From: Daucus carota subsp. sativus
Taxonomy: Eukaryota > Streptophyta > Magnoliopsida > Apiales > Apiaceae
Direction of reading: 5' to 3'
NCBI RefSeq assembly: GCF_001625215.2
Contig: NC_030384.2
Span: 28,880,527 to 28,944,526 of the forward strand
Length of the DNA stretch: 64,000 nucleotides
In this document: in pieces, positions 35,301-46,060 of the stretch
How positions within the stretch are numbered: position 1 is the first letter of the stretch
Layout: each line of letters starts with the position of its first letter
Translations under genes and position numbers: made by a program
Notes under the pieces: generated by a model
What the model was told of the DNA's origin: nothing
The model's database searches: none
Seen by the model: the letters and a program-made list of their open reading frames with translations, nothing else

Positions 35301-36209
35301 TTGTAATGACACATTATACACATGTATCCTCTTTTTTTGTGTGTCAATTTTAATTGTTGTATTGTCTTTAAAGAGATCATTTGTACTCTGTGTTTAGGCT
35401 TTAGAGCATAATACCATTATCACTCTACAACAATATTATTGGTTGATGTATTTTATGAAAATGGCCAAAGGCAGCAGTATAAAAAATGAATTTTGTTAGA
35501 TCATTTGAATAATTGTTGATAAGATGTATGAATGTGTGTTGTTTAGGGGCCTAAAATCTCCTTTGCTGTTCCTAATCTGTACAACAGCTCAATCCGAGCT
35601 CTATGTAATGCAAATACATCCGAAAGATTCAACCCTAACAGAGATGTGTCAATTCCGGAAGTAGATCTCCCAGGTGGTACGACCGATGGCTTGTTAGGTG
35701 GTCCGTCACCATCACGTCGTACAATTTTTGTTTTCTTTGCTGGAGGGATTCATGGCTACATTCGGACAGTGCTCTTCGAGCATTGGGAAAACAAGGATAC
35801 TGAAGTGCAGATTCGCCAATACCTTCCAAAAGGCGTCAAGTACTATGATATGTTGAGAAAGAGCAAGTACTGCATTTGTCCAAGTGGGTATGAAGTAGCC
35901 GATGCTAGAATATTTGAGGCACTGTACACCGGATGTGTTCCCGTTATCATTAAAGACCATTATGTGGCACCTTTTAGTGATGTCCTGAACTGGGAATCAT
36001 TCTCTGTCATTATTCCGGTAAAAGACATTCCAAACCTGAAGAAAATTGTGAAGAGTATATCTTCGAGGCAATACATAAAGATGCAAATGAGGGGGCTTAA
36101 AGTAAGGAAGCATTTCGAGGTTAACTTTCCTCCTAAGCGGTATGATGTCTTTCACATGATTCTTCATTCTATCTGGCTAAGAAGGCTTAACCTTCAAATT
36201 CGAGACTAG
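32387..36209 (+). CDS. exostosin-family glycosyltransferase (GT47)
   Basis: Exons 32387-32581, 34600-34790, 34888-35233, 35547-36209, phases consistent, 464 residues. A signal anchor (MIILVTLVLAAFSGFGYSF, from residue 9) makes it a Golgi type II protein. A coiled stem-like part follows (FEKIEAQLGKARAAIREA), then PSGPMYWNSKAFH, FKVFIYEEGDPP, FLPFSI, the DHFMLACHDW segment, and the exostosin core with RTIFVFFAGG, YCICPSGYEVADAR and GCVPVIIKDHYVAPFSDVLN. The family includes wall-polysaccharide and xylogalacturonan glycosyltransferases; it resembles the At5g03795/At3g07620 type group, whose substrates are mostly unknown. It looks intact. The 2-kb first intron is made of repeated modules. The start is the only ATG giving an anchor. 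Confidence 0.9.
32780..34599 (+). repeat. diverged repeat modules in GT47 intron 1
   Basis: Several old copies of a roughly 300-bp module: pieces like ttggatt/gatgcatgacttt(t/c)gggttctagaat, gctttagatatttaagtac, aactgggtgcaattt and (t)ttgataggNaggaa recur at about 32.79, 33.0, 33.3-33.4, 33.76, 34.2-34.3 and 34.5-34.6 kb. The last copy contains the real splice acceptor (ttttgatag before 34600) and the start of exon 2. Acceptor-like sites recur at about 33430, 33769 and 34318. Confidence 0.7.
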
Positions 36210-37212
36210 GAGGCATTGCAACCTTTTAGATCATACAAGCAGGATCATTCACTTGTTTAAATTAGTTGTGCTGTATAGGAAACAAACATCTTCAATAGTT
36301 AACCAAGTGATTTCAACTTCAATTGTATTAAATTTTTCATTGCTGTGTTTGTTTATAGTCATTGTGGAACTTGACAAGCTCGTCAAGCCCTTACAATTGC
36401 AATTATTTTGTTTTAATGTTATCGAAATATTTTTTTTTTATTAAAACTTCAATTAAACTAAGAATTTAACATATTACAATTTTTGAAAAATAATATAAGA
36501 TTTCGAAGATATTTACATCATCATGTGTTTACTTCTCTTCCTTCTGGATCCAGATGCATTGTAAAATGAATGCTAGTTTATGTTAAAATTATTACAAAAC
36601 TAGCGGGAGCACAAATCAAGGACTATAAAACTGATTGCTTTCGGTGCCCAAAAGAGGCAAAGACTCCTTACAAGATGGATATTGAAAAACTAGCCATTTC
36701 AAGCCGTGCTTTCTTTTATATATAAATTTTAAATTTTTGAAATGTATTATTATATATTTTTCGTGAACAAATATATTTTAAATATTTAATTCATATAAAA
36801 ATAATTACAAATGATAAGTCTTTCTAAAAATCAAAGCGACATAATAAATATGTTTTATAATAGAAAGATTAGTTTTATCGTCAAAATTATAAAGATTAGT
36901 TTGTTAGTCAAAAAACTTTTTTATTGATCCATGTGAATACGTGATCATGTCATGCTAATGATTAATTAGATCCGCACACTAGAAACTACTACTCCTGTGA
37001 TCTAGCTTTGGCTTTTGTAAATCTTTATTTAAACGTTTTTGCTTTTACGTTTATCTATTGGTGATGCGGATACGAATAAAGGTGGTCCATTTTATTTAAT
37101 AATTATATATTTATAAAAGTAATATTATGATGTAGTTTTAAGAAAAAAAACTTTGAATATAAAATATTTTTCATATAAATATTTACTTGTTTGTGAAAAT
37201 ATAGTTAACTAT
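36210..37212. other. intergenic after GT47
   Basis: Contains the GT47 3' UTR and AT-rich spacer. Nothing else supported. Confidence 0.4.
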
Positions 37213-37520
37213 TACTCCCTCCGTCCCCCTCAATCGTTTACATTGGAGGGAGACACGGAGACCAAGACAATGTATGAAAAATGAGTAAAGTTAGATGAAA
37301 AGTTGGTAAAGTGGTGGGATCTACCAATATTTAATAGTAGATTTGATATAGTGGAGGAAAGTAGTGGGTGTAATAGTAGTTTTTATTGTTAAATATGAGA
37401 TAGTAGAGGAAGATAGTGGGTGTAATGATTGGAAAAACTTACTATTTATAGTAATGTAAAGAAATGAGAGGGACATCCCAAAATAGTAACTGTAAAGAAA
37501 TGAGAGGAACAGAGGGAGTA
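37213..37520. mobile_element. Stowaway-like MITE
   Basis: tactccctccgtcccc at the left and cagagggagta at the right, with a TA duplication, about 308 bp. Internal words gtggtgggatctacca and agtagtttttattg recur in the element at 58448, so they are the same subfamily. Confidence 0.7.
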
Positions 37521-37600
37521 TGATTTACATAATTACATTTGGTAATTACGGTTTATTCTTTGAAAGCTATATTTATAACTAACAGACCGGTGAGGATGAT

Positions 37601-38442
37601 TATAGCATCTCCAACGGGGTTGGCTATAATGGTTCGTTAAAAAATTCAATCTATAAAATATTATGTAAAATTTGATGAAGGTGACAACATTTTGTTTTGA
37701 TGATGTTGACTATATTTTGTTATCAATAATTTAAAAATAGTATGTTATTAATATTTCAGATTATTATAAATAGAATATATCACTTTTGTATGATAATAAG
37801 TGATGTGTAAATATAATCATAAGAGGTTGGCTATAATATAGATAGACGAGAGGTGTATATGATTGGAGTTTGTACTTTTGAAAATTTAAATGACATTTTT
37901 TACTCCTCATTTCTCAACTAAGTTTCCAACTAAAGAGGACGGAGATTCCTTACAGAGCAGTTAGCTCTAGGGGTGTAATTCGGGTCGAGTTTCGATCCGG
38001 TCGTAATTTGAACCGAAGTTAATCGAGCCGAGCCGACTCGTTTAACTAATTGAGCCTAAATCCCTGTCCGAACTTGACTCGTTTAATTTCACGATTCGAG
38101 TCGGGCCGGCTCGTTTAGCTAAATGAGCCGGTTTTAGCAAGTCGGGCGAGCGGCTCGTTTAAGTTTACATTTAATCGAGTCTAAACCTCTACCCAAACTC
38201 GGCTCGTTTAATTTCACGAGTCGAGTCGAGCCGGCTCGTTTAATTAAATGAGCCGAAACCTTTGCCCGAGCTCGGCTCGTTTAACTAAATGAGCCGAGTC
38301 GAGCCTACTTAAACGAGTTCGAGTCGGGCGAGCTCGCTAGCCGCCCGACTCGAATTACAGCTCCAGTTAGCTCTATTCCACAGTGTATAATGTAACCTGG
38401 ACTGTATTATAACGGGTGAAGGGCACTGGAGTTGCTCCTATA
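37601..38442. mobile_element. MITE with ends of the AGCAACTCCAA type, interrupted
   Basis: Left end tatagcatctccaacgggg and right end (complement) tataggagcaactccagtgc are inverted. The 842 bp include a 398-bp hAT element inserted at 37968. The same class of end occurs at 43849, 50525, 51025 and, more distantly, 53088. Confidence 0.55.
37968..38365. mobile_element. 398-bp hAT MITE rich in ggctcgttta repeats
   Basis: Ends taggggtgtaattcg and, complementary, tggagctgtaattcg. Flanked by an exact 8-bp duplication gttagctc (37960-37967 and 38366-38373), the hAT length. The interior is mostly many copies of (g)ggctcgttta and its complement taaacgagcc, local GC well above its surroundings. It is nested in the 37601-38442 element. 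A degenerate relative lies at about 51575-51862. Confidence 0.85.
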
Positions 38443-38590
38443 CCATCAAACACAAAATTTAATAACTCCAGCGGTACATAAAAGATGAAGAAAAAAGTGA
38501 AATGCGAGAATTCAAACATGAGGAAGCGTGTTTCAGCAGCACTGCCCCAGCGGGCCCTGACGACACATAAAGGAAATTTTTAAGTGTTTG

Positions 38591-38766
38591 TCTATTGTGT
38601 GCCATGGGCATATGCTAAGCGCGGAATTTTATATGTTTGAGAGATTTTGATTGGTGTGTTTGTTGCATTTGCAAGGGGTCCACCATTATTAAGATATAAA
38701 AGCCAATCAAAACCTCCCAAACTTATAAAATTCCACGCTTATCATGTGCCCATGGCACACACTAGA
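38591..38766. mobile_element. 176-bp palindromic MITE, GTGTGCCATGGGCA family
   Basis: The arms of about 70 bp are nearly complementary: tctattgtgtgccatgggca at the left against tctagtgtgtgccatgggca read from the right, continuing through gcggaattttat/gtggaattttat and gattttgattgg. The unit folds as a hairpin with a small centre. A 46-bp miniature is at 25607. Confidence 0.75.
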
Positions 38767-39231
38767 AAAACCGAATTTTTAATTAGACTTTCAAAAATCA
38801 AATTTTTGTAAACAGCAGTAAATATGATTAAATCTCAGCTAATTAATTTTCAACCAACACAACATAACTATAAACTTTATAGACAGTAGATAAAAGCTTA
38901 ATCCATTTGTTAAACTTGAAACTAATGCCAACTCCAGAGCGCTCCAGACTGCAGTAAGGTGGACATGAGAGAGTAAAAGCAAAAGATGCGCAAGCTGAGT
39001 CGCTTGTCACATCTTCACTGTCCGTCTGTCCCTTCTAACACATGACACTTATTATTGTACTACCACATTTATCCCTCGATTTGGTTTTGTCACATGTTTA
39101 AACTCTCATAACTCTTGATTTTGTACAAAATACAGTATGAAATTTTAGAATCAATTCGATATTTCTGTTTCGGTTCAGATTTAGTCGGTTCTCTTCTAAT
39201 ATTTTAAGCAAATGTTGAAAAATTGAAATAT

Positions 39232-39610
39232 AGGTGGTGTTTTTTTGCTTCTTGCTTCTACTTTTCTTGACTCGTTTGTGTAAAGAAGTAGAAACACTTT
39301 TAAAAAAAGCTGAGAATGCTGGTCCTGTTTGTTTAAGAGAAGCAGAAGCTGTCTCTTGACCCGTTTGTGTAAAGGAGTAGAAGCACTTTTAAGAAGCTGA
39401 GAATGCTAGCTTCTCTCTCACCGCTTCTGCTTCTTTTCCAAACACTTTATTAACTTATTTACTTCTCACTTTTGCTCCACTTCTCTAGTTTAAGCAAGCG
39501 TTTCTGCTTCTTTTCCAAACACTTATTAACTTATTTACTTCTTACTTTTACTTCACTTCTTTACTATAAATAAAAAATCACTTATTTTAAGTTAATCCAA
39601 ACAACCCCAC
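39232..39610. mobile_element. MITE with internal duplication, GGGGTTGTTTGG ends
   Basis: The right end reads (complement) gtggggttgtttggattaac; the left is a worn ggtggtgttttttt. Inside, a block with cgtttgtgtaaa(g)aagtag and gctgagaatgct occurs twice, and another with ttctgcttcttttccaaaca occurs twice. It is related to the element at 40008 in the opposite sense. Confidence 0.5.
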
Positions 39611-40007
39611 GAATTTGAAACTGACTTCCCGGCAAGACACAGTAATCAATAATATGTCACCTCAGCCTGACAAACAGCAAGGCCAAGGAAATGTATACTA
39701 GTACAACGTTCTCTTTTTCTCCGTAGTTATTTTACCCATAATATCAATAACTGATTTTATTTTATAAAATAAAACTTAATAAATTACTTGAATTTTTTTT
39801 ACCAAAAACATAATAATTAAATATTCATAAGTAAAAAATTTAAACAAAAAATTTAAATATATATCTAATTATTAAAATTTAAAATATGTGTCAAATAATG
39901 AAAAAAATGGTGAAAATATGGGCGGAGCAGTATATTTTCACTGCAATATATACCACGCTTACAAACACCCTCCTGCCATTCTTCATGCTCTATCTGCGCA
40001 CATTTCG

Positions 40008-40254
40008 GGGTCGTTTGGGTGGGCTTAAAATAAGTGCTTCTTACTTAAAATAAATAAGTGGAATAGAAGTTAGAAGCAAGTTAAGACTTATAAGTGATTA
40101 AAGTGTTTGGTAAATAAGTAGAAGCCCTGAGACAAAAGCTAGCATTCCTAGCTTTTTATAAGTGCTTCTTGACTTTTTACACAAACGGTATGAAATAAGT
40201 GCTTTTAACTTATAAACCCAGAAGCTGGCTTAAAAGGTGTTGCCAAACAGCCCC
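40008..40254. mobile_element. Tourist/hAT-like MITE just upstream of PATL6
   Basis: 247 bp with ends ggggtcgtttgg and, complementary, ggggctgtttgg, flanked by ttc on both sides. Three-base duplications suggest PIF/Harbinger, though ttc is not the usual TWA. Its right end lies 58 bp before the PATL6 start and supplies an upstream ATG at 40237, in frame with the gene. Confidence 0.7.
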
Positions 40255-40311
40255 TTCTTCTGCTCTGTGTATTCAAAGTTTGAATCTTTTTCATCTGGGC
40301 ATTTCTCAAAC

Positions 40312-41050
40312 ATGTCAAAAATGGAGTCTTTATCTTCACCCATGGCAACCAATCTCCAAAACCCACTTCTTGAATCTTCCCCAAAGCCCCAAAAGTTCAA
40401 GAAAAGCTTTGTAGCCTCTTTCATGGAGGCTACTACACTGAGATCACCTTCTTTTAAGGAAGACACTTACTATCTCACTCACTTGAAATCTTCAGAAAGG
40501 AAGGCACTTCAAGAACTCAAGCAAAAGCTTCAAGAATCTCATGACCAGGTTTCAATGTGGGGGATTCAGCTTTTGAGTGGTGAAGAAAAGGCTGATGTGA
40601 TTTTTCTGAAGTTCTTGAGGGCTAGAGATTTTAGGGTTCAGGAGTCTTTTCAAATGTTGGTGAAATGTTTGGAGTGGAGGAAAGATTTTGAAGCTGATGG
40701 TATTGTTGAGGAAGAGCTGAATTTTAAAGAACTTGAAGGGATTGTTGCTTATATGAATGGTTATGATAGAGAAGGACATCCTGTTTGCTATAATGCCTAT
40801 GGTATGTTTAGAGATAAAGATATGTATGAGAGGATTTTTGGTGATGATGAGAAGTTGCAGAAGTTTTTGAGGTGGAGGATTCAAGTTCTTGAAAGAGGGA
40901 TCAAGTTGTTGCATTTTAAGCCTGGTGGTGTAAACTCTATTATTCAAGTTACTGATCTTAAAGACATGCCTAAAAGAGAGTTAAGGGTGGCCTCTAATCA
41001 CATTCTTTCTTTGTTCCAAGATAATTATCCTGAAATGGTTGCTCGCAAGG

Positions 41051-41091
<41 letters not shown>

Positions 41092-42253
41092 CCCCCCCCT
41101 CTCTCTCCCTCCCTCCCTCCCTCCCTCTCTCTCCCTTTCCCTCTCCCTCTCTCCCCCTCTCTCTTTCTGATCTGTGATTTTTAACATTTTTGATTGAAAA
41201 AATGTGTGCTTTGGTGTTGGAATGCAGATATTTATCAATGTGCCATGGTACTTCAGTGTGTTATATTCTGTGTTCAGTCCATTTTTAACTCAAAGAACCA
41301 AGAGCAAGTTTGTAATCTCCAAGGAAGGAAATGTTGCAGAGACCCTTTACAAGTGAGCTCTTTTGTTGTGTTATATTTTGGTTACAATTATTTTCCTTGT
41401 CCTTATCTATCTTTAATGCTATGATGTTGCCTGTAATCATTCAACAATGCTATGATGTTGCTTGTAATCATTCACAAGATCTTTACTCTCTGAATCATCA
41501 GATAGCGTGTGCTAATATGCATCACTTTAATGCACTGGCCAGGTACATTAGGCCTGAGAATGTACCAACTCAGTATGGAGGACTGAGTCGACCCAGTGAT
41601 TTGGAGAATGGTCCAGCAAAACCAGCATCTGAGTTCACTGTCAAAGGAGGAGAGAAAGTGAACATCCAAATTGAGGGAATTGAGGTCACTTTACTTTTTA
41701 ATTTGCTAGCTCTCACTTTCTTGCTTAAAGTTCGCACCACCATTAATTATTATGTAATCTAAAAGTTATCTATGTGCTCAAAGGAATTTCTTGATCATGC
41801 AGCTCTGCTTGATGCATTTATCATTATGTTCTTTAAATCTGCGGTTTTTATGTTGTGCGCCCATGAGCATACAATAACAACCATTTTTTACTTGGTGACG
41901 GATTTTTATTGACTTCATGCTTGTGATTTTATAACAAACCATCACATTTTAATCGTTATGTTTTTGTGGTCTATCGGTATAATGTACATCAGGCAGGTGC
42001 AACAATAACATGGGACATAGTAGTGGGAGGATGGGAAGTAGAATACAGTGTTGAGTTTGTGCCCAGCGCTGAAGGGAGCTACACCATTGCGGTTGAAAAG
42101 CCAAGGAAAGTGGCTGCTACAGAGGAGGCTGTGTTCAACTCATACACATCCAAAGAAGCCGGAAAAATAGTGTTATCGGTCGATAACACCGCCTCCCGTA
42201 AACGAAAGGTTGCTGCTTATCGATACGTTGTCCAAAAATCTAAGGGATATTAA
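40312..42253 (+). CDS. PATL6: patellin (SEC14-GOLD phosphoinositide-binding protein)
   Basis: Exons 40312-41049, 41228-41352, 41543-41684, 41993-42253, 421 residues. Family order is complete: a variable N-terminus, CRAL-TRIO_N (KADVIFLKFLRARDF), the SEC14 lipid pocket (GHPVCYNAYG, LLHFKPGGVNSI, QVTDLKDMPKRELR, NVPWYFSVLYSVFSPFL, TKSKFV), the ENVPTQYGGL link, and a GOLD domain (KGGEKVNIQIEG, ATITWDIVVGGWEVEY, ending AAYRYVVQKSKGY). Patellins bind phosphoinositides and act in membrane traffic, cell-plate formation and auxin carrier placement. The start is taken as ATG 40312 (or 40321, MESLSSPM); the in-frame ATG at 40237 lies in a MITE and is unlikely to be ancestral. Very close to Arabidopsis PATL6 as I remember it. 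Looks intact. Confidence 0.93.
41053..41167. repeat. (CT)n / C-rich microsatellite in PATL6 intron 1
   Basis: About 115 bp of nearly pure pyrimidine on the + strand: a CT run of about 36 bases, 10 or more C, then ccct and ctct units. It begins two bases after the GT donor, so the splice site abuts the repeat. Confidence 0.95.
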
Positions 42254-43085
42254 CAGTAATATGTGTCATTTGGTTTATGTTTCAATATCTGCCCCTAATT
42301 TTGAATGGTTCTAAGTTATATACTTATGTGTATGTTGTTGTGGTATCATATCCAGTCTATCTACTATCTAGGAGTACACCTCATTGTGCCTGAGTTCTGT
42401 GTAATGTATTTGATGTAATGATTACTTAACTGATTATTGTTGTTAATCTTAGTAATGTTAATGTTTTTCTTCTGATAATTAAACATACTCACGAACATAT
42501 GACAAGATTTGAATTCTCAACATCTTGTTAACGTACTGAGGGAGATATCATTTATTTTTGATAAGATTTTGAATTTTCGACCTCATGTGAACGGAGCGAG
42601 GGAGATATCGTCTCATCAAGTGGTGATCCGGAGTCATGCTATGATGCTAATGTTTTGCTAGTGCTGTTTAGAGTGAAAATTAAGTTTTTGACATGCTGCT
42701 AATGTTATGACATGCTGCTAATGTTTTGCTAGTGCTGTTTAGAGTGAAAATTAAGTTTATGCCATGCGTGAAGATCAAACAAAATGTTGAATTGCGGTGT
42801 CCATGATTACATGAAATCTTTTTATGAGGTTCTTTTTGGGGATATGGGAAAGAAAAAAGTGTAAAGCATAAGATGAGAAAATTGACTGAAGCCTGGCTTG
42901 GGCAGATGGGGTCTTGGAAGGTTATGGATCATTTTTCCTTGTTAAACGGGATTGTGTTGTCAAAGGAATATGATTTCTTTTGGTCAGGTTATTGCGTGGG
43001 GAAATCAGAAATTATTTTTGCTTTTAAAATTCAAAATTGGACTGGCCACATGGTCGATCCAGTTATGAAAAAATAAACCAAATAT

Positions 43086-43262
43086 TCATTTTTCAAGGAA
43101 TCGAGTCGAGATGAGATGAGCAATTTGAAAACCGATTTTTCATATTTCAAGGAACTGAGTCGAGATGAGATGAACGTCCAAAGTCGAAAGTAAAGCAGAA
43201 TTATTCAAGGAATCGAGTTGAGATGAGACGAGCGTCTAAAGTTGAAAATAATGTAGAATTTT
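43086..43262. repeat. three-copy tandem repeat of about 56 bp
   Basis: ttcaaggaatcgagtcgaga recurs with small changes at 43092, 43146 and 43204, each followed by tgaga(t/c)ga(g/a)c and an aaagt(c/t)gaaa tail. It lies downstream of PATL6. No function is evident. Confidence 0.8.
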
Positions 43263-43848
43263 GTATGATATTATACATAGAAAAATTGGTGTTGAGGGGG
43301 AATGGAAATGAACATACATCTTGAAAAAGGTACAGTATTATGAGTAAGGCAAGATTCGAGAGTACTGATAACTCAAAGTGTGAAACAAGAATGCCAGATG
43401 CAGAAATAGTACTCATTTGGAATCCTTGCTTTGAATGTATAGCAACTATGGTACCTTTTATTTAATTATTGCTGTTGCATATGTTTTTGTGTTTGTGGGG
43501 TTCCTCTTTCCCGCATGCCTGAAAGTTAAACGTCAAATATTTGAAAACAGATGAAACGCCTCACTTCTGCTACTCGTATTTCTGGTACATACATGTTTCA
43601 CGATGACCACAATAATTATGATCAAAAGCAGTGGTAGAAATTATTTGCAGATGAGGAAATGAAGACACTCAGCTGTTCTTTATTGTTTATCTTCAATTTT
43701 TGAGCACAAGCTGATCCAACTATCAATTATAAATCTAATTTTGTGTATATGCAGATGAAGGCAAGTAAAAGTTGAATTGGATCCTAAAAAGAATTATAGA
43801 TGAACAAATTCTCCTCTTTCTGTGCACATTGAAACATTTCTTAGCTTC

Positions 43849-44246
43849 AGAGCAACTCCAATGCAATGCTATATTTGGTTCTATTGCTATATTATAACAT
43901 CAAAATTAAAAAAAGCTAAATTCCAAAGGAGTGCTATATTTGGATGCATCCATGCTTAGATGCATCCTTGGTTCTATATTTGAAACCAAGGATGGATCCA
44001 TCCATGTTGCCACATCATCAATAACTAGAAATTGGAAACTAGTTAATGAGTTAATGAGTTAGGTAAAAGTTAATGAGTTGGTTCTATATAGAAGTTAGGT
44101 AAAAGTTGATGAGTTGGTTAAATTTGAAACTAGTTATAGAACTTTGCATTGGAGTGCAAGTTTTATTTTAGCACCAAAAAACACTTTTTGGTGTTATAAT
44201 ATAGCAATAGCAATAGATATATAGCATCTAGCATTGGACTTGCTCT
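43849..44246. mobile_element. MITE, AGAGCAACTCCAATG type
   Basis: Left agagcaactccaatgcaatg, right (complement) agagcaagtccaatgctag. The interior is AT-rich with agctatattttggttctat-like words shared with the element at 53088. It lies just beyond the 3' end of the PP2C gene. Confidence 0.6.
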
Positions 44247-44293
44247 CAGAGAAATGGATATCACTACTATTTCACAAAAATCTAAGAGATAAT

Positions 44294-46060
44294 TCATATC
44301 CACGTCGATTTTTGTAGAATGTGGCCATAACGATGAGTTTCTGCAGAAGCATAATTCAGTTTCGTGTATTTTTCTTCATGAATAGTTGCTAAATGACGAC
44401 GATTAATGGGGTCTCTTCTCTTAGGCATCTCACAGTTCAATAGAGTTTCACGTCCATCCTCGGTAGCCAAGTCACCATGTTCAGGGCCGGGACTGAGTTG
44501 GGAATTATCCAGACTGAGGTGAGTTTTCTCCGACATGGATTTGGGTATATGAGGCGCCTCACGTTTGAAAAATAAACAGATAGCTGCACAATCATCGATT
44601 CTGGAATTTGGAAATTTGTATCTCCATGCTCGAACAGCTTTAGCAACTAGTAATCTTGCTGCCACTGATCGCTTACTCGCTGAGGAAACAATCCGAATTA
44701 CATCCTCATTTGATAGCACATCCCATATCTGAGGCAAAAACAGACCAGGTAATTGAATTTCTTACTAATAGAACTGCATGTTATCTGTTGATTACATCGT
44801 AATCTAACTAATGAGATTGCTTTCAGTTATTTTTCTAAAATTAAACTAAGTACTACATAAATTTGAACCAGATGGGAATTTGGTTCAGAAGTATACGCCA
44901 GTCAATTACTTGATTAGCATTACATTCTGCTGTGCTTACCCCGTCTGTTGCTAGGACCAAAAATTCATCCTTTTCTGTGAGCTTTCTGTAACAGATTTCA
45001 GGAACTGATATTAGCCCGAAATCTTTAAGGCAAAAATCTTCAAAAGCCCTCGACATGGCTAGACCTGGAGCATCTTGCTCAGGTCTCCAGACTCTATGTA
45101 CACTTGGTTCGGCCTCTATTGGCAGAACTCTGCCTTTACACTTCTTAATTCTTTCAAATTCACCTGAAAACAAATTACTGGTCTCAGTTCACATAGACAT
45201 TTGGAAGCCAACATTATCCCTATGTTCTTAAAAATGTGAAAAATACTGAAGCCTACTTGGAAGATTTGGTTTTAAATCCACGGTCATTTGAACAGGTCTC
45301 AGTTCATCTTTGCTGTCTCTTGTACATAGTACAGCACGAGAATCCCCCAAGTTTGCAAGAAACAGATGTCTACCCTGTAAACAAAGAAATAGAAAAATTG
45401 AGGAAGTGAAGTGAAACATCCATTCTTGATCTCACTGCTAAGAGGGCACATAAACAAATCGTACCTTCTTAAGCACCGACACTGCTGTTGTGCCACTAAA
45501 GAAGCTGTCAATTACATCGTCGACTTCAAGATCCTCATCCATACCTTTGAAGTCCTGAAGTATACTTTTCTTGACTGAATCATAGACATTATCATCAGAG
45601 TTCACATCGTTTTTCATACTAATCCGATCAATATGACTATGCTTTAATGTTGACGAAAGCTTTGAGGGTAAATTGTTGCGCAACCTTGTGACCTAACGGA
45701 CCATGTCCATCAAACACACCACAGAATATTGCATCTTCATGACCAGCAAAGTTCTGCAGACCAGAAAAGAATCAGCAACATGATCACATCACATAAGTAA
45801 AAACCGCATAATTTTTGAGACACAATTAGGACTTGTTACCTCCCACACTGTCGTAGCATCTTGATTCTTCCCTTTTCTACCTTGTAGAGAAAACATGGAC
45901 GGTATATTTAGAGGACCCCTTTACCCTAATTCTTGCCCCATAATCTCCATAGGCTATATCACTGTCACCATCGATCTCTCTTTGTTCCGAATTGTGGACC
46001 CCAACTCCGGGGGCCCTTAATTCTCCGAGTTCTAATCTGACATGAACAACATGCACCCAT
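44294..46060 (-). pseudogene. protein phosphatase 2C with three frame breaks
   Basis: A PP2C of the At5g01700 type, read on the minus strand. Exons: 46060-45840, 45753-45465, 45374-45257, 45163-44940, 44728-44294. Metal and core motifs are present: VFDGHG, SGTTAVSVL, LANLGDSRAVL, CKGRVLPIEAEP, PGLAMSRAFEDFCLKDFG, FLVLATDGIWDVLSNEDV and IDDCAAICLF. Breaks: exon 1 opens MGACCSC, a likely acylation signal, but leaves frame before GARIRVKGSSKYTV and again before MFSLQGRKGKNQDATTVWE; exon 2 shifts after GHKVA, before LRNNLPSKL. The last fits loss of 8 bases between copies of aaggttgc. Exons 3-5 are clean. Either a young pseudogene or an assembly with indel errors. A protein starting at 45896 would still break in exon 2. 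Confidence 0.75.

Noticed and set aside
40981-41238. Open frame rich in Arg, Glu and Gly on the minus strand
   Set aside because: It is produced by the pyrimidine microsatellite in PATL6 intron 1.
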